DNA of 64,000 nucleotides from Lysinibacillus sp. FJAT-14745 (GCF_001275675.1 NZ_LITM01000008.1:137998-201997), one strand, 5' to 3'. Positions 23,448 to 34,833 are shown, counted from the stretch's first letter. The notes: generated from the sequence alone by a model not told the origin. Numbers and translations are program-made.

Positions 23448-23649
23448 GAAAGCACTCCTTCACTCTCTAATATTTTATCATTTTATGCTCGAAATTACAG
23501 TATTATCATAATACAATTTCCTTACAAAGAGGTGTTAAAAGTCACTCTAACAATGAACAATCACCTTCTGTTATGGTAAAAACTCGCTACGCTTTCCGCA
23601 ACAATAGCTCAAGTACAAAAATCTAAGTGGATTTTTTATCCCTGAATAC

Positions 23650-23690
23650 AAAAATAGCATGCCAGAAGTTACTTCTAACATACTATTTTT
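23650..23690 (-). terminator. Intrinsic terminator of ywlC
   Basis: On the minus strand AAAAATAGTATGTTAGAAGT pairs with TTCTGGCATGCTATTTTT through a long A/T-rich stem ending in Ts, 13 bases after the ywlC stop. Between it and mntP (23448-23649) no gene is seen; a fragment CGCTACGCTTTCCGC at about 23585 belongs to the GCGAAAGCGTAGCGA family. Confidence 0.85.
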
Positions 23691-23702
23691 ATAGGTATTT
23701 TA

Positions 23703-24737
23703 TTAACGAGTATACCATTTTCCTCCGGCCGCTTTCTCAAGTCGATTCATAATGGCAGCTCCTACCCCTTCAGTCGATGTAGTAGTCGCTAGGATAATAG
23801 TAGCTGATGTTTTATCGCAAGCTCTTAGGGCATGGTACAAAGTCGCACCCATTTCTTCTTTACTACCAGCTTCACCTACTGAGAAATAAAAGTCAGCCTT
23901 ACTGTCCACAAAGCTAGCTGGTGCAAGTAACGCTACTTTATGCCCTTGCTTTTGTAATTGATGTACAGCCTCATGAACTTTCTCCACATCACAATCAATT
24001 AATAACACAGGGGCGTTAGGAGCATAGTGTGTATATTTCATACCAGGCGCTTTTGGAGTAGTCTCTAATTTCTGCTCTGTTTTTGAAGGTTGCAGTACTG
24101 GACCAATCTTAGCCTCTAACATTTCCTTTGTAATGCCACCTGGACGCAAAATTACTGGAGGTTCGTGTGTTACATCTAACACAGTGGATTCTAGTCCAAT
24201 CCCAGTAGAACCTCCATCTAAAATATAAGGTATGTACCCTCCCAAATCATCATGAACATGTATGGCTTCTGTTGGACTTGGCTTCCCACTACGATTAGCA
24301 CTCGGCGCAGCAAGTGGCTTTTTTAATTGTTGTAGTAAGGCGAGCGCAACTGGATGATCTGGCATACGAATGCCGACAGTCGTTAGACCAGCTGTCACAC
24401 TATTTGCCAGCACATTCGGTTTTACAGGCATGACAAGTGTCAGTGGACCTGGCCAAAATAAATCCATGCATTTTTTGGCTACTTCTGAAATATGTTCTAT
24501 ATAGAGTTCAGCTTCCTCTTTCGTGCCAATGTGAACAATTAGCGGATTGTCTGAAGGACGACCTTTTGCTTCAAATATCTTTTTAACAGCGGTATCATTT
24601 GTTGCAACAGCTCCTAGGCCATAAACCGTTTCTGTTGGAAATGCCACGACTTCACCTGCATTTAAGATATCCACAGCCTGTGTATAATTTATCTGACTAT
24701 TCACATTACTGTCCACAATCTTGCAAACGGTTTCCAT
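23703..24737 (-). CDS. ywlC: L-threonylcarbamoyladenylate synthase (Sua5/YwlC)
   Basis: Makes threonylcarbamoyl-AMP for the t6A37 modification of ANN-decoding tRNAs. It has 344 residues: an N-terminal YrdC domain (VVAFPTETVYGLGAVA, KGRPSDNPLIVHI, PSANRSGKPSPT) to about residue 210, a linker, and a C-terminal Sua5 domain from about 235 (APGMKYTHYAP). GGAAGG lies 8 bases before the ATG. It lies after spoIIR as in B. subtilis. Confidence 0.95.
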   Translation of the reverse strand: METVCKIVDSNVNSQINYTQAVDILNAGEVVAFPTETVYGLGAVATNDTAVKKIFEAKGRPSDNPLIVHIGTKEEAELYIEHISEVAKKCMDLFWPGPLTLVMPVKPNVLANSVTAGLTTVGIRMPDHPVALALLQQLKKPLAAPSANRSGKPSPTEAIHVHDDLGGYIPYILDGGSTGIGLESTVLDVTHEPPVILRPGGITKEMLEAKIGPVLQPSKTEQKLETTPKAPGMKYTHYAPNAPVLLIDCDVEKVHEAVHQLQKQGHKVALLAPASFVDSKADFYFSVGEAGSKEEMGATLYHALRACDKTSATIILATTTSTEGVGAAIMNRLEKAAGGKWYTR

Positions 24738-24838
24738 AATTAAAACCTTCCTTCAATTTTTCGTTTTCACTGAATTATCCACATAATGTTTATAACTTAT
24801 TAAAAATTGTGCATAAGTTATCTGAATTTGTGAACAAT

Positions 24839-25438
24839 TCATTCAAAAAAACCTTTAATCCATTCCCATATAAAAAATGTAACGTGTTCCTTCTCTTCTT
24901 TCGGTTCTACATTTTGTTCTTCTTTATCGGGCTCACAAATTGATGGGAATACGCTACACCACCAGTTATCACCACGTGCATCACCGATTTTCACGACAAT
25001 CGAATGATATAAATTTTGTGGATAAAGTACAGCATTCTGTCTCTTTGGTGGAAATAAGTTATCCCCAAGTACAACTTGTGTATGAAGTTGTGGATAATTT
25101 TCTTTTATTTCTGCTTCAATTTCTTGTTTTAATGAAAGTATTTTCTCGTTATCCACAGTTTTAGCTCCAGCACTAGCGACTACTTGCTTGAAATACGGCT
25201 TTAAATTTTGGACAAGCTGCTCCTTTTCAAGTTGATCCTTTGTCGTGTTGCTATTGGCAATAACGCGTATACGAAAATCATTTTCTTGTTCATGATTGCT
25301 AGCTTCTTTCGCAAAACCTACTAATAATGGAATATATAAAATACATAATTGTAAAGCAACCGCAATTAATACTAATCTTGCAAAAGCTAGTAAAATATTT
25401 CGTTTAGGTAATCTAATAATCTTGTATTCGTTTAACAT
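24839..25438 (-). CDS. spoIIR: SpoIIR, forespore signal for pro-SigE processing
   Basis: Secreted into the septal space under SigF control; it triggers SpoIIGA to cleave pro-SigE. It has 199 residues with one N-terminal hydrophobic segment (about residues 17-41). The SpoIIR signatures FRIRVIANSNTTKDQLEKE and IGDARGDNWWCSVFPSIC are present. The C-terminal tail is acidic, then aromatic (WEWIKGFFE). It lies between prmC and ywlC as in B. subtilis. A GGAGGG site precedes the start. Confidence 0.93.
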   Translation of the reverse strand: MLNEYKIIRLPKRNILLAFARLVLIAVALQLCILYIPLLVGFAKEASNHEQENDFRIRVIANSNTTKDQLEKEQLVQNLKPYFKQVVASAGAKTVDNEKILSLKQEIEAEIKENYPQLHTQVVLGDNLFPPKRQNAVLYPQNLYHSIVVKIGDARGDNWWCSVFPSICEPDKEEQNVEPKEEKEHVTFFIWEWIKGFFE

Positions 25439-25482
25439 AAAAATCCCTCCTTGCTCAACATTGTTGGCAAGAAGTAGATAGT

Positions 25483-26343
25483 TTATACATGAATTTCACA
25501 AAAAATCATTCGAGGCTTACCATTTATATCTTTTTCTATTGAAATTGTAGCCTGTGGAAAACTATTTTTAAAGAATTGAGCCACCTTCTCCCCTTGTGTA
25601 TAACCGATTTCAAGACCAATGAGGGCTGGTTTATTCATAAGGGGTGGAAGTTGCTCAGCTAATTTTCTATATAAAATAAGCCCGTCTTCTTCTGCAAAAA
25701 GAGCACTATGTGGTTCATGTTCCAGCACAGTACTTGACATCTCTTTCGCTTCATCAAAAGCAATATACGGTGGATTCGATAAAACAATATCAAATTTCTC
25801 ACCTGCCAGAGGCTTCGCTAAATCCCCGAGTCGAAAATCAATATCCGCCGCCAATCTTTGTGCATTTTTATGTGCTGTAGTTAAAGCAGCTTCGGATAAA
25901 TCAGTGGCTACGACCGTTAGCTCTGGACATTCTAGCTTCATAGAAATAGCAATTGCACCACTACCAGTTCCGATATCTGCAAGCTTCAATTCTTGATGAT
26001 TAAATATTTGGTTCATGCGATTGATTGTTCCAAGCACTAATTCCTCGGTCTCAGGTCTAGGAATTAGTACTGACTCATCGACAATAAATGAACGACCATA
26101 AAATTCTTCACTACCGACGCAATACTGTACAGGTCGTCCACTTGCATGCTCTTCGATGAGTTCTTTGAATTTTTCTTTTTGTTCAGCTGTTAATACGTCT
26201 TGAAGGCGTAACATAACTTCTGAATAGCTAGTACCAAGTATATGTTGCATGACAATACGTGCCGCCGTTTCCTCACGACCATTATCCACTAAAAAAGAAG
26301 AAGCCCATTGAAGGGCCTCCATTACATTATTATAGGTCATCAT
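25483..26343 (-). CDS. prmC: Release factor glutamine methyltransferase PrmC
   Basis: Methylates the glutamine of the GGQ motif in release factors. It has 286 residues: an N-terminal helical domain, then a Rossmann-type methyltransferase with the SAM motif [13 protein letters not shown] and the catalytic NPPYIAFDE. The start overlaps the prfA 3' end by 14 bp (ATGATG at 26343/26340), so it is coupled to its substrate gene. The Shine-Dalgarno is weak, fitting coupling. Confidence 0.95.
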   Translation of the reverse strand: MMTYNNVMEALQWASSFLVDNGREETAARIVMQHILGTSYSEVMLRLQDVLTAEQKEKFKELIEEHASGRPVQYCVGSEEFYGRSFIVDESVLIPRPETEELVLGTINRMNQIFNHQELKLADIGTGSGAIAISMKLECPELTVVATDLSEAALTTAHKNAQRLAADIDFRLGDLAKPLAGEKFDIVLSNPPYIAFDEAKEMSSTVLEHEPHSALFAEEDGLILYRKLAEQLPPLMNKPALIGLEIGYTQGEKVAQFFKNSFPQATISIEKDINGKPRMIFCEIHV

Positions 26344-27406
26344 TTAATCGCTCTAACTTTGATGCTTGCTCCTCTAAAATGAGCGTATCAATGATTTCGT
26401 CTAGTCTACCTTCGACGATTTGATCTAGTTTTTGAATCGTTAAACCAATTCGGTGGTCTGTTACACGGTTTTGTGGATAATTGTATGTGCGAATACGCTC
26501 AGAGCGATCGCCTGAACCTACAGCTGATTTACGTGTGGCATCGATTTCCTTTTGTGCTTCTTGCAGATACATATCAGCAACACGAGCACGTAGAATTTTC
26601 ATTGCCTTTTCACGGTTCTTAATTTGTGATCGTTCATCCTGCATCGATACAACAACACCTGTCGGTAAGTGAGTCATACGCACAGCTGACATCGTTGTAT
26701 TTACCGATTGACCACCGGCACCAGAAGATGCAAATGTATCAACTCGGATATCTTTTTCATGGATTTCAACATCTACTTCTTCAACTTCAGGTAAGCAAGC
26801 TACTGTCGCTGTTGATGTATGAATACGCCCTTGAGATTCTGTTGCAGGTACACGTTGTACACGGTGCGCACCATTTTCAAATTTGAATTTTGAATATGCA
26901 CCTTGACCGTTAATCATAAAAATAACTTCTTTATAGCCGCCCATTGCGTTTGGCGTCGCTTCCATTACGTCAATTTTCCAGCCTTGTGTCTCAGCATAGC
27001 GAGAGTACATACGGAACAAATCTCCTGCGAAAATATTCGCCTCGTCTCCACCAGCTGCTCCACGAATCTCCATAATAACGTTTTTATTATCATTAGGATC
27101 TTTCGGAATTAATAGAATGCGTAAACGTTCTTCCAACTCTTCTTGCTGATCTTTTAGTAAGTTGAATTCTTCTTTCACCATCTCGTGCATATCAGGATCT
27201 TTTTCACTATCTAGCATTTCACGTGTATCCGCTAATTGCTCTTTTACACTTTTATATTCACGATAAGCCTCTACAGTCTCTTGGATATCTGATTGCTCTT
27301 TAGAATATTCACGTAATTTTTTACTATCATTCACAATATCGGGATCACTTAAAAGCTCTGTTAATCTTTCGTAACGATCCTCCACTGCTTGTAATCGATC
27401 GAACAT
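26330..27406 (-). CDS. prfA: Peptide chain release factor 1
   Basis: Recognises UAA and UAG stop codons. It has 358 residues. The GGQ loop is in [17 protein letters not shown], and the tripeptide anticodon region is upstream. The start is the ATG at 27406 ([13 protein letters not shown]), 6 bases after AGAGGTG; the GTG three codons earlier overlaps the Shine-Dalgarno. It is followed by the coupled prmC. Confidence 0.97.
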   Translation of the reverse strand: MFDRLQAVEDRYERLTELLSDPDIVNDSKKLREYSKEQSDIQETVEAYREYKSVKEQLADTREMLDSEKDPDMHEMVKEEFNLLKDQQEELEERLRILLIPKDPNDNKNVIMEIRGAAGGDEANIFAGDLFRMYSRYAETQGWKIDVMEATPNAMGGYKEVIFMINGQGAYSKFKFENGAHRVQRVPATESQGRIHTSTATVACLPEVEEVDVEIHEKDIRVDTFASSGAGGQSVNTTMSAVRMTHLPTGVVVSMQDERSQIKNREKAMKILRARVADMYLQEAQKEIDATRKSAVGSGDRSERIRTYNYPQNRVTDHRIGLTIQKLDQIVEGRLDEIIDTLILEEQASKLERLNDDL

Positions 27407-27438
27407 GGATTTCACCTCTATTTAGTTTTTTATAGATC

Positions 27439-27757
27439 ATCACCAAAACGTGTGGTTGATTTCCGTTCCGGCTGGGCGCTTTCCTGGGGGCGTCCGATGA
27501 GCCGCTTGGGCCTACACGATGTAGGTCACGAAGGCGTTATCACAGGACGTGATGCCCTTAGCCTTCGTTCCTCTACTTGCTCGCTGCAGGGTCTCGGGCC
27601 AACACGATGTTGGTCACGAAGGCGTTATCACAGGATGTGATGGTTTTAGCCTTCGTTCCTCTATCGCTAATCCCCGAGGAGTCGCCCAGCCTCCACTCCA
27701 ATCAACTTATTTACATAGTGGACGTTTTAACAAAAGTCATCCATAACTTTTGGTGAT
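27439..27757. mobile_element. MITE-like element with duplicated structured module
   Basis: A 319-bp element between tdk and prfA with perfect 10-bp outer inverted ends (ATCACCAAAA / TTTTGGTGAT). Inner inverted ends around GTTGATT and GGCTGGGCG enclose 27455-27706. The interior holds two 62-bp direct repeats, 27514-27575 and 27602-27663, 88 bp apart. Each has a small hairpin (CCTACA/TGTAGG in the first, CCAACA/TGTTGG in the second) and a stem ACGAAGGC/GCCTTCGT enclosing TCAC/GTGA. No transposase is encoded. Its left end is the same head sequence seen next to several 21-bp arrays. Confidence 0.8.
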
Positions 27758-27927
27758 AAACCTTTTTTATGAAGTTTGCTCTTACTGAAAAAGAGAAACT
27801 CTAAATTAGAATTACGCTAAGCGCGTAAAGATTTTTTATGAACATTTTTTATTTCCACTACTTAGTATAAGGAAATTTTCGCATGTATGCTACTTTTTCT
27901 TAGCTCTATCAACTGAATCGATTAGCA

Positions 27928-28500
27928 TTATAGCGGCGGATGTGCGTGACACTTTCGACAAACCGGATAGTAGGAATCATTCCCGCCAATTTGAATTTGA
28001 TCACCTGTATAAACAGGCTTTCCACTTTCATCAACACGTAAATTCATTGTCGCTTTTTTTTGACAGAACCAGCAAATCGTTTTCATTTCCTCAATTTTAT
28101 CTGCATATGTAAGCATGTACTGACTGCCTTCAAATAGCTCATTTTGGAAATCGTTTTTCAGACCGAAGCCCATGACCGGAATATCTAACTCATCTACGAT
28201 ATATGCTAACTGCAAAACATGCTCTTTTTTTAGAAATTGTACTTCATCAACAAGTACACAATATGGTTTTACAGCATTGTTTTTTACTAGCTCAAAAATA
28301 TTTGTATCATCATTAACAGGAATGGCTTGTTGACGTAAGCCTACTCGACTTGAGATAAAGCCTACTTCATCTCGCGTATCTATGCCTGGTGTAAACATCA
28401 TTACAGGTTTTTGTTGTTCTTCATAGTTATGCGCAACTTTTAGAATTTCTATGGATTTACCACTATTCATTGCACCGTGTTTAAAATATAGCTGTGCCAT
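27928..28500 (-). CDS. tdk: Thymidine kinase (type II, TK1-like)
   Basis: Phosphorylates thymidine in pyrimidine salvage. It has 190 residues from the ATG at 28500 ([16 protein letters not shown]), with GGGAGA upstream. The P-loop is GAMNSGKS, the Walker B region is [10 protein letters not shown], and a C-terminal zinc site uses CWFC and CRKCH. The longer frame to 28554 is untranslated. It lies between rpmE and prfA as in B. subtilis. No terminator is evident in 27758-27927. Confidence 0.96.
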   Translation of the reverse strand: MAQLYFKHGAMNSGKSIEILKVAHNYEEQQKPVMMFTPGIDTRDEVGFISSRVGLRQQAIPVNDDTNIFELVKNNAVKPYCVLVDEVQFLKKEHVLQLAYIVDELDIPVMGFGLKNDFQNELFEGSQYMLTYADKIEEMKTICWFCQKKATMNLRVDESGKPVYTGDQIQIGGNDSYYPVCRKCHAHPPL

Positions 28501-28574
28501 TTTGTCTTCTCCCTTTCTTCTTGTCGATCTGGATACCGAAAAGACTCGCATCAACGTATTTAACTTCTTTCAGC

Positions 28575-28632
28575 TACAGCAGTCTCCCACCTTTATAGAT
28601 GGTGACGCAATTATGCCGAGGCATAATTGATT
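28575..28632. repeat. Dispersed hairpin element, copy 2
   Basis: Related to the element at 1704-1745: AGCAG, AGTC, CCCACCT, TATAGA and GGTGA appear in the same order, followed by a second hairpin AATTATGCC/GGCATAATT at about 28609-28628. It lies between rpmE and tdk. It may be a relic of an IS200/IS605-type end; no coding remnant is seen. Confidence 0.45.
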
Positions 28633-28636
28633 ATAC

Positions 28637-28675
28637 TGAAAAAAATACCTGCCAAGCACATGCTTGGCAGGTATT
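28637..28675 (-). terminator. Strong intrinsic terminator of rpmE
   Basis: ATACCTGCCAAGCA and its complement form a near-perfect stem, followed by seven Ts on the minus strand, 10 bases after the rpmE stop. Confidence 0.92.
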
Positions 28676-28684
28676 AAACTAACA

Positions 28685-28888
28685 TTAGTTTTTAAGACCG
28701 TATTTTTTGTTGAAACGATCCACGCGACCATCAGTAGACGCGAATTTTTGACGGCCAGTATAGAATGGGTGACATTCGTTGCAGAACTCGACAACGATGT
28801 TTTCTTTTACTGAACCAGTTTTGAAAGAGTTACCGCAAGAGCAAGTTACTGTTGCTTCTTTGTAATCTGGATGAATTCCTTGTTTCAT
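28685..28888 (-). CDS. rpmE: 50S ribosomal protein L31, zinc-binding type
   Basis: Ribosomal protein of the central protuberance. It has 67 residues. Four cysteines at 16, 18, 36 and 39 (CSCGNSF and CNECHPF) mark the zinc-containing form, which in B. subtilis is replaced by a zinc-free paralogue when zinc is scarce. The C-terminus [16 protein letters not shown] is typical. It lies between rho and tdk. Confidence 0.97.
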   Translation of the reverse strand: MKQGIHPDYKEATVTCSCGNSFKTGSVKENIVVEFCNECHPFYTGRQKFASTDGRVDRFNKKYGLKN

Positions 28889-29101
28889 ATTCGTTTTCTC
28901 CTCTCGCCCTGAACCATCTGGAACAGAGTATTATCGAACTGTACCTTACATAGCCCGAATATGTCGGCTACATATGTACACGTTGCATACTTTGCAATAA
29001 TATCATATCAAATATACATTTGACAATAGTTTTTAGTGTATCGATTAACTATTTTTATTTAATTTTAAGGCGCATCACTATAACGAAAGATTCTACCAGT
29101 A

Positions 29102-29141
29102 TTTAAAAATCACCATCAACTTTTTATAGTCAATGGTGATT
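29102..29141 (-). terminator. Intrinsic terminator of rho
   Basis: On the minus strand AATCACCATTGAC pairs with GTTGATGGTGATT around TATAAAAA and ends in TTTTTAAAT, just after the rho stop. Confidence 0.85.
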
Positions 29142-29146
29142 CATGT

Positions 29147-30430
29147 TTATAGTAAGCCCTTACCTTTAGTAGCTTTTTTCATATCTTCGTTTAATTTTTC
29201 AAAGAATTCTTCATTTGATTTTGTTGTACGTAATTTTTTCATGAAGCGCTCCGCAAAATCAGGCGCGTCCGAGAATGTTTTACGAATTGCCCATAGCTTT
29301 TCAAGTTGCTCAGGCTCAAGCAGAAGCTCTTCCTTACGTGTACCTGAACGACGGATATCAAGCGCAGGGAAAATACGACGCTCTGCTAATTGGCGATCAA
29401 GATGAAGCTCTAAATTACCTGTTCCTTTAAATTCCTCATAAATGACCTCATCCATACGAGATCCTGTATCCACTAAAGCTGTCGCTAAAATTGTTAAGCT
29501 ACCGCCTTCTTCAATATTACGTGCAGAACCGAAGAATCGTTTTGGTCTATGGAAGGCAGCAGGATCAATACCACCTGAAAGCGTACGACCGCTCGGAGGA
29601 ATAACTAAGTTATACGCACGTGCTAAACGTGTAATAGAGTCCATTAAAATAATAACATCACGCTTATGCTCAACTAAGCGGCGTGCACGTTCTAATACAA
29701 TTTCTGCAACTTTCACATGATTTTCTGGAACCTCATCGAAAGTCGAGCTCACTACATCTGCATTCACAGAACGTTCAATATCAGTTACTTCCTCAGGGCG
29801 TTCGTCAATAAGTAAGACAATTAACTCTGCATCTGGATAATTTGTTGTAATAGCATTCGCGATTTCTTTTAATAATGAAGTTTTCCCTGCCTTTGGTGGT
29901 GCAACGATTAATCCACGTTGTCCAAAGCCTACAGGTGCCACTAAATCCATAATACGAGTCGATAAATTACGTTGAGTTGTTTCAAGCTTAATTTGTCGGT
30001 CAGGATATAAAGGCGTTAATGCAGGAAAATGCACACGTTCCTTTGCTACCTCTGGGTCTTCGCCGTTAACAGCATCCACCTGTAGTAGTCCATAATAGCG
30101 TTCGTTTTCTTTAGGTGGACGTACTTTACCAGATACCTTGTCCCCATTTCGTAGGTCAAAGCGACGAATCTGAGAAGCAGAAATATAAATATCTTCTTTA
30201 CTTGGAGAATAGTTAATTGGTCGAAGGAAACCAAAGCCCTCTTGCGATACAATTTCCAGTACTCCTTCCATAAAGAAGTAGCCCTCTTGCTCCGAACGTG
30301 TTTTCAAAATAGCAAATATTAATTCTTTTTTCGTTAGCTTGCTATAATATGAAATTTTATATTGGCGTGCAAGGGCGTAAAGCTCTTTTAACGTCATGTT
30401 TTCTAATTGAGCGATTGTCAATGCAGACAT
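29147..30430 (-). CDS. rho: Transcription termination factor Rho
   Basis: Hexameric RNA-dependent ATPase. It has 427 residues, the B. subtilis length. An N-terminal Rho domain ([16 protein letters not shown]) is followed by a cold-shock RNA-binding domain ([10 protein letters not shown]) and a RecA-type motor with Walker [17 protein letters not shown] and the [13 protein letters not shown] motif. The start is the ATG at 30430, 8 bases after GGAG; the longer frame to 30496 is leader. It lies between glpX and rpmE. Confidence 0.97.
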   Translation of the reverse strand: MSALTIAQLENMTLKELYALARQYKISYYSKLTKKELIFAILKTRSEQEGYFFMEGVLEIVSQEGFGFLRPINYSPSKEDIYISASQIRRFDLRNGDKVSGKVRPPKENERYYGLLQVDAVNGEDPEVAKERVHFPALTPLYPDRQIKLETTQRNLSTRIMDLVAPVGFGQRGLIVAPPKAGKTSLLKEIANAITTNYPDAELIVLLIDERPEEVTDIERSVNADVVSSTFDEVPENHVKVAEIVLERARRLVEHKRDVIILMDSITRLARAYNLVIPPSGRTLSGGIDPAAFHRPKRFFGSARNIEEGGSLTILATALVDTGSRMDEVIYEEFKGTGNLELHLDRQLAERRIFPALDIRRSGTRKEELLLEPEQLEKLWAIRKTFSDAPDFAERFMKKLRTTKSNEEFFEKLNEDMKKATKGKGLL

Positions 30431-30693
30431 ATGCACAACTCCAGTCTTTTTCAAAATATAATTGCCATTTTTAGGGATATCAAAGAAGTTTTTCACGATA
30501 GGCTCTGTAATCTTTTCGTACCTGTCGGCGTTTTCATTTGTAAGTCAGAAATGAAGCAGTTTGAAGCAAAGCGATAGGTACTTTAATTAACTATGCAAAA
30601 CATAGCCTTATAAAACTATGGGATGGTTGAAAATTTAGAAGAAGGTACCTAGCGCAAAAAGATGCACTAGGTATATTTTAGAAGAAATTTTTA

Positions 30694-31650
30694 TTAATAG
30701 CTAGGTTTTTTATCAAGAGCGTGACGACCTTCTACAAAACGCACAGTTCCAGATTTAGCTCGCATAACAACTGAATGCGTTAATGCATAGGCTCCTTTAT
30801 ATTGAACGCCTTTTAAAAGCTCACAATCTGTTACTGCAGTCGCTGCAAAAATAGCATCGTCACCTTTAACTAGGTCATCTAAATGAAGAACTTTATCTAC
30901 GTCTACACCCATTTTTTTGCAACGTTCTAACTGTTCCTCGTCTTCTGGCACTAGCTTCGCTTGGAAGTCTCCACCTAGACATTTTAATGCAACAGCTGAA
31001 ATAACACCCTCTGGAGCACCACCTGTACCAAACATAATATCAATGCCAGTTTCATCAAAAGCAGTATTGATAGCTGCTCCAACGTCGCCGTCTTGAATAA
31101 ATTTAATACGTGCCCCAGCTTCTCGGATTTCATCAACAATTGCTTGGTGACGTGGTCGATCTAAAAGTGTAGCTACTACGTCTGAAATATCTTTATTTTT
31201 AGCTTTTGCTACCTGTAATAAATTATACGTAACAGAAGCGTTAATATCTACCTTACCTGCTGCTTCTGGACCTACTGCAATTTTCTCCATGTACATATCA
31301 GGTGCGTTTAACAGATTACCTTTATCTGCAATAGCAAGTACTGTCATTGCACCATTTGTACCCTTCGCTACAATATTTGTACCTTCTAATGGGTCAACTG
31401 CGATATCTACTTGAGGACCTCCATTACGCAGGCCAAGCTCTTCACCAATATAAAGCATTGGTGCTTCATCCATTTCGCCTTCACCAATCACTACTGTAGC
31501 ATGCATTGGAATTGTATCGAACATCACACGCATCGCTGTCGTCGCTGCATCATCTGCCTCAATTTTTAAACCGCGACCCATCCATTTCCCGGATGCGATT
31601 GCTGCTGCCTCAGTTACTCGTACTACTTCCATCGATAAACTACGTTCCAT
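30694..31650 (-). CDS. glpX: Class II fructose-1,6-bisphosphatase
   Basis: Gluconeogenic phosphatase. It has 318 residues with the GlpX motifs [38 protein letters not shown] and [12 protein letters not shown]. It lies between the second murA gene and rho. A hairpin ACCTAG/CTAGGT lies about 30 bases after the stop but is followed by few Ts. Confidence 0.95.
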   Translation of the reverse strand: MERSLSMEVVRVTEAAAIASGKWMGRGLKIEADDAATTAMRVMFDTIPMHATVVIGEGEMDEAPMLYIGEELGLRNGGPQVDIAVDPLEGTNIVAKGTNGAMTVLAIADKGNLLNAPDMYMEKIAVGPEAAGKVDINASVTYNLLQVAKAKNKDISDVVATLLDRPRHQAIVDEIREAGARIKFIQDGDVGAAINTAFDETGIDIMFGTGGAPEGVISAVALKCLGGDFQAKLVPEDEEQLERCKKMGVDVDKVLHLDDLVKGDDAIFAATAVTDCELLKGVQYKGAYALTHSVVMRAKSGTVRFVEGRHALDKKPSY

Positions 31651-31745
31651 TGTTTTATTTGCCTCCCGTTATCGGCATATTTCTTCGCCGAAACATTCAA
31701 ATTACCTCTATTGTAACATAGTTAGTTCAAAATATTTAGCTCTCA

Positions 31746-33032
31746 TTATTCCTTTGTCTCTGCTACGCGAGCCATTATTGTTTCACGTCGAATATCAGCG
31801 CCTAAATCACGTAATTTCTCAATAAGTGAGCTATAACCACGCTCAATATGATAGATATCATGAATTTCTGTTTCACCTTCAGCTAAAAGGCCTGCTAATA
31901 CTAATGCGGCACCAGCACGAAGATCTGTAGCTGTTACAGTTGAACCATGTAATCTACTAGGACCTGTAATCATAGCTGTATTTCCTTCAACGCGTGCATT
32001 GGCATTCATACGACGAAGTTCATCAATATGCTTAAATCGAGCTGTATAGATTGTATCTGTTACCTTTGAGGAACCAAACGCTTGAGACATTAACACAGAA
32101 AGTGGTTGTTGAATATCCGTTGGGAACCCAGGATACACTAATGTTTTAACATCAACGGCTTGCAATGTGGAGAGGTCCGTTTTTGGCACAAAAATACTTT
32201 CTTCACCGATTTCAATTTTTACGCCCATTTCACGAAGCTTTGCAGTAATCGCCTCTAAATGCAATGGAATAACATTATCGATTGTAATGCCTTCACCTAA
32301 AGCGGCAGCCATAATCATAAACGTAGCAGCTTCAATGCGATCTGGAATAATCGTATGCTCCGTACCATGAAGCTCCTCTACGCCTTCAATACGGATAACA
32401 CTTGTACCCGCACCTTTAATATTAGCTCCCATGTTAGTGAGTAGAGTCGCTACATCAATAATTTCCGGTTCTTTTGCTGCATTTTCAATAACCGTACGTC
32501 CCTTCGCGAGGACAGCAGCTAACATAATATTAATTGTTGCGCCAACACTGGCAACGTCTAAATATATTTTTGCGCCAATTAATTCATCAGCACGTAAATA
32601 AATTGCTCCATGCTCATTAGTGATTTTCGCACCTAATGCCTCAAAGCCTTTTATATGTTGGTCAATAGGACGTGGCCCTAAGAAGCAGCCTCCTGGTAAA
32701 CCAATCACAGCTTTTTTAAAGCGACCTAGCATTGCTCCCATTAAGTAATAAGAGGCACGAAGCTTTTTCACGTTGCCGTTTGGTAATGGCAATGCAATCA
32801 TATCTGTTGGATCAATTGTCATTACGCCATCCTCAAATGAAACTTCTCCACCGATTTCCTCTAATAAAGCCTTTAACGTCCAAGCATCAGAAATTTCTGG
32901 TATCCCTCCAATTATCACTGGAGAGTTCGCCAAAATTGATGCTGGAATTAAGGCAACTGCACTATTTTTTGCACCACTAACTTTTATTGTACCCTGTAGA
33001 CGATTTTCGCCTGTAATTTTATAAACATCCAT
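31746..33032 (-). CDS. murAB: UDP-N-acetylglucosamine 1-carboxyvinyltransferase, second copy
   Basis: Paralogue of murA (3699-5012), catalysing the same PEP transfer. It has 428 residues, with the catalytic cysteine at about position 116 in [27 protein letters not shown] and [12 protein letters not shown] are also present. Low-GC Firmicutes usually carry two such genes, and the second sits between the transaldolase gene and glpX in B. subtilis (murAB/murZ), as here. Confidence 0.94.
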   Translation of the reverse strand: MDVYKITGENRLQGTIKVSGAKNSAVALIPASILANSPVIIGGIPEISDAWTLKALLEEIGGEVSFEDGVMTIDPTDMIALPLPNGNVKKLRASYYLMGAMLGRFKKAVIGLPGGCFLGPRPIDQHIKGFEALGAKITNEHGAIYLRADELIGAKIYLDVASVGATINIMLAAVLAKGRTVIENAAKEPEIIDVATLLTNMGANIKGAGTSVIRIEGVEELHGTEHTIIPDRIEAATFMIMAAALGEGITIDNVIPLHLEAITAKLREMGVKIEIGEESIFVPKTDLSTLQAVDVKTLVYPGFPTDIQQPLSVLMSQAFGSSKVTDTIYTARFKHIDELRRMNANARVEGNTAMITGPSRLHGSTVTATDLRAGAALVLAGLLAEGETEIHDIYHIERGYSSLIEKLRDLGADIRRETIMARVAETKE

Positions 33033-33095
33033 TTTGCGTTCTCCCTCATGATTGGAAAGTAATTTTTTCTACAATTGGCTCACTATATAATCTTA

Positions 33096-33746
33096 TTATT
33101 CGCCTTTTCTCTTATTCCAATCCGCTAAAAATCCTTCAATTCCTTTTTCCGTTAATGGATGATGGAAAAGTTGCTTTAATACTTTAAAGGGAGTAGTTGC
33201 AATATGTGCACCAGCAAGTGCTGCAGCTGTTACATGCTGTGGATGACGAATAGATGCAGCGATAATTTGCGTATCGATATTATGAATTGTAAAAATATCT
33301 GCAATCGTTTCAATTAGTTCTACACCGTTTTGACCCATATCATCTAGACGACCGATAAATGGTGATACATATGTAGCACCCGCACGAGCAGCCATTAACG
33401 CTTGGTTTGCACTGAAGATTAATGTTACGTTCGTTTTAATACCTTTGTCTGCAAAGAAGCGACATGCCTCTAAGCCAGCTGGCGTCATAGGTAGTTTAAC
33501 TGTAATATTTGGAGCAATTGCAGCCAATTCTAAACCTTCTTTAATCATACCTTCCGCATCTAGAGCGATTACTTCCCCACTCACCGAGCCATCTACAAGC
33601 TCTGTGATTTCACGAAGTCGATCGTGGAAAGAAACATTCTCTTCTTTAGCAACTAACGATGGGTTTGTTGTAACACCTGATAAAATACCCCATGCGTGTG
33701 CTTCTTTAATCTCTTCGAAATTTGCTGTATCAATGAAAAATTTCAT
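33096..33746 (-). CDS. tal: Transaldolase / fructose-6-phosphate aldolase family (TalC-like)
   Basis: A 216-residue class I aldolase. The N-terminus [14 protein letters not shown] and GVTTNPSL are typical of the small transaldolase/FSA group, and the Schiff-base lysine is Lys84 in [19 protein letters not shown] follows. Whether it acts as transaldolase or fructose-6-phosphate aldolase cannot be read from the sequence; the B. subtilis counterpart in this position (ywjH/tal) is called a transaldolase. Confidence 0.93.
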   Translation of the reverse strand: MKFFIDTANFEEIKEAHAWGILSGVTTNPSLVAKEENVSFHDRLREITELVDGSVSGEVIALDAEGMIKEGLELAAIAPNITVKLPMTPAGLEACRFFADKGIKTNVTLIFSANQALMAARAGATYVSPFIGRLDDMGQNGVELIETIADIFTIHNIDTQIIAASIRHPQHVTAAALAGAHIATTPFKVLKQLFHHPLTEKGIEGFLADWNKRKGE

Positions 33747-33769
33747 AATATACCCTCCTGATCACTGTT

Positions 33770-33805
33770 TTGATTCATCACTATAACGTGGGTTGATTTC
33801 CGTGG
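33770..33805 (+). repeat. Partial copy of the dispersed head element
   Basis: TAACGTGGGTTGATTTCC preceded by TTGATTCATCACTA, matching copies at about 1124, 35636 (minus), 51345 and the left end of the element at 27439. No array follows. Confidence 0.75.
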
Positions 33806-33890
33806 AATACGTTGTAACAAATGTCATCCCCCAACCCCAACATTTGATGATGAGTCTTATAATTGAATATTTGCCAAAATTTTTTTATTT

Positions 33891-33932
33891 CAAAAACAAG
33901 AGAAGGTCGATAAAAGCATCAACACTTCTCTT
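33891..33932 (-). terminator. Intrinsic terminator of fbaA
   Basis: On the minus strand AAGAGAAG pairs with CTTCTCTT and is followed by GTTTTTG, about 45 bases after the fbaA stop. Confidence 0.8.
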
Positions 33933-33978
33933 ATTATGTGTATTCATCTGTACTTTTGTAACATATAGATACAAAAAA

Positions 33979-34833
33979 TTATGCTTTTTGTGCACTACCA
34001 AATTCACGGATTTTCCCAATAACTGTTGTTTTAATCGCTTCACGTGCTGGAGCAAGGAATTTACGAGGATCATAAACAACTTTATCATTATCAAGAACTT
34101 CACGGATTACTTTTGTAGCAGCAATTTGATTTTCAGTATTAACATTAATTTTTGCTGTGCCTAATGAAATTGAACGTTGAATATCTTTTGTTGGAATACC
34201 TGTACCACCATGTAATACTAATGGAAGATCTGCTAATTTTGAGATTTCTTCCATTTCTTTAAAGCCTAAGTTTGGTTCTCCTTTGTAAGGACCATGTACA
34301 GAGCCAAGTGCTGGTGCTAAGCAGTCGATATCTGTTAGTTCAACCATTTTACGGCATTCCTCTGGATCAGCGTACATAATACCACCGATTACGCCATCCT
34401 CGTCGCCGCCTACTGTTCCAAGCTCAGCTTCAACAGAAACACCTTTCGAATGAGCGTACTCAACTACTTTTGAAGTAGTCGCAACATTTTCCTCGAATGG
34501 ATGATGAGATGCATCAATCATAACGGAAGTAAAGCCTGCATCAATTGCTTCTTTACATTTCTCAAAGCTTGAACCATGGTCAAGATGAATAGCTACAGGT
34601 ACTGTAGTGCCATAAGACTCCATTAAACCTTTTACCATGTGTACAACGGAGATGAATCCGCCCATATATTTACCTGCACCTTCAGAAACGCCTAGAATAA
34701 CTGGAGATTTTTCTTCTTCTGCTGCTTGTAAAATTGCCTGAGTCCACTCAAGATTGTTGATGTTGAACTGACCAACCGCATAACCTTCTGCTTTTGCTTT
34801 AATTAACATCTCTTTCATAGATACTAATGCCAT
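33979..34833 (-). CDS. fbaA: Class II fructose-bisphosphate aldolase
   Basis: Zinc-dependent aldolase of glycolysis and gluconeogenesis. It has 284 residues. Metal and catalytic motifs: [39 protein letters not shown] and [12 protein letters not shown]. It lies between spo0F and the transaldolase gene as in B. subtilis. Confidence 0.97.
   Translation of the reverse strand: MALVSMKEMLIKAKAEGYAVGQFNINNLEWTQAILQAAEEEKSPVILGVSEGAGKYMGGFISVVHMVKGLMESYGTTVPVAIHLDHGSSFEKCKEAIDAGFTSVMIDASHHPFEENVATTSKVVEYAHSKGVSVEAELGTVGGDEDGVIGGIMYADPEECRKMVELTDIDCLAPALGSVHGPYKGEPNLGFKEMEEISKLADLPLVLHGGTGIPTKDIQRSISLGTAKINVNTENQIAATKVIREVLDNDKVVYDPRKFLAPAREAIKTTVIGKIREFGSAQKA

Noticed and set aside
27452..27746. Plus-strand frames of 62 and 65 residues in the prfA-tdk gap
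   Set aside because: They lie within the MITE-like element and reflect its duplicated module.
28570..28794. A minus-strand frame overlapping rpmE
   Set aside because: It overlaps the conserved L31 gene in another frame and covers the terminator and hairpin element.
31746..33032. Recent duplication of murA
   Set aside because: The two MurA proteins differ widely and each has its expected B. subtilis neighbours, so this is an ancient paralogue pair.
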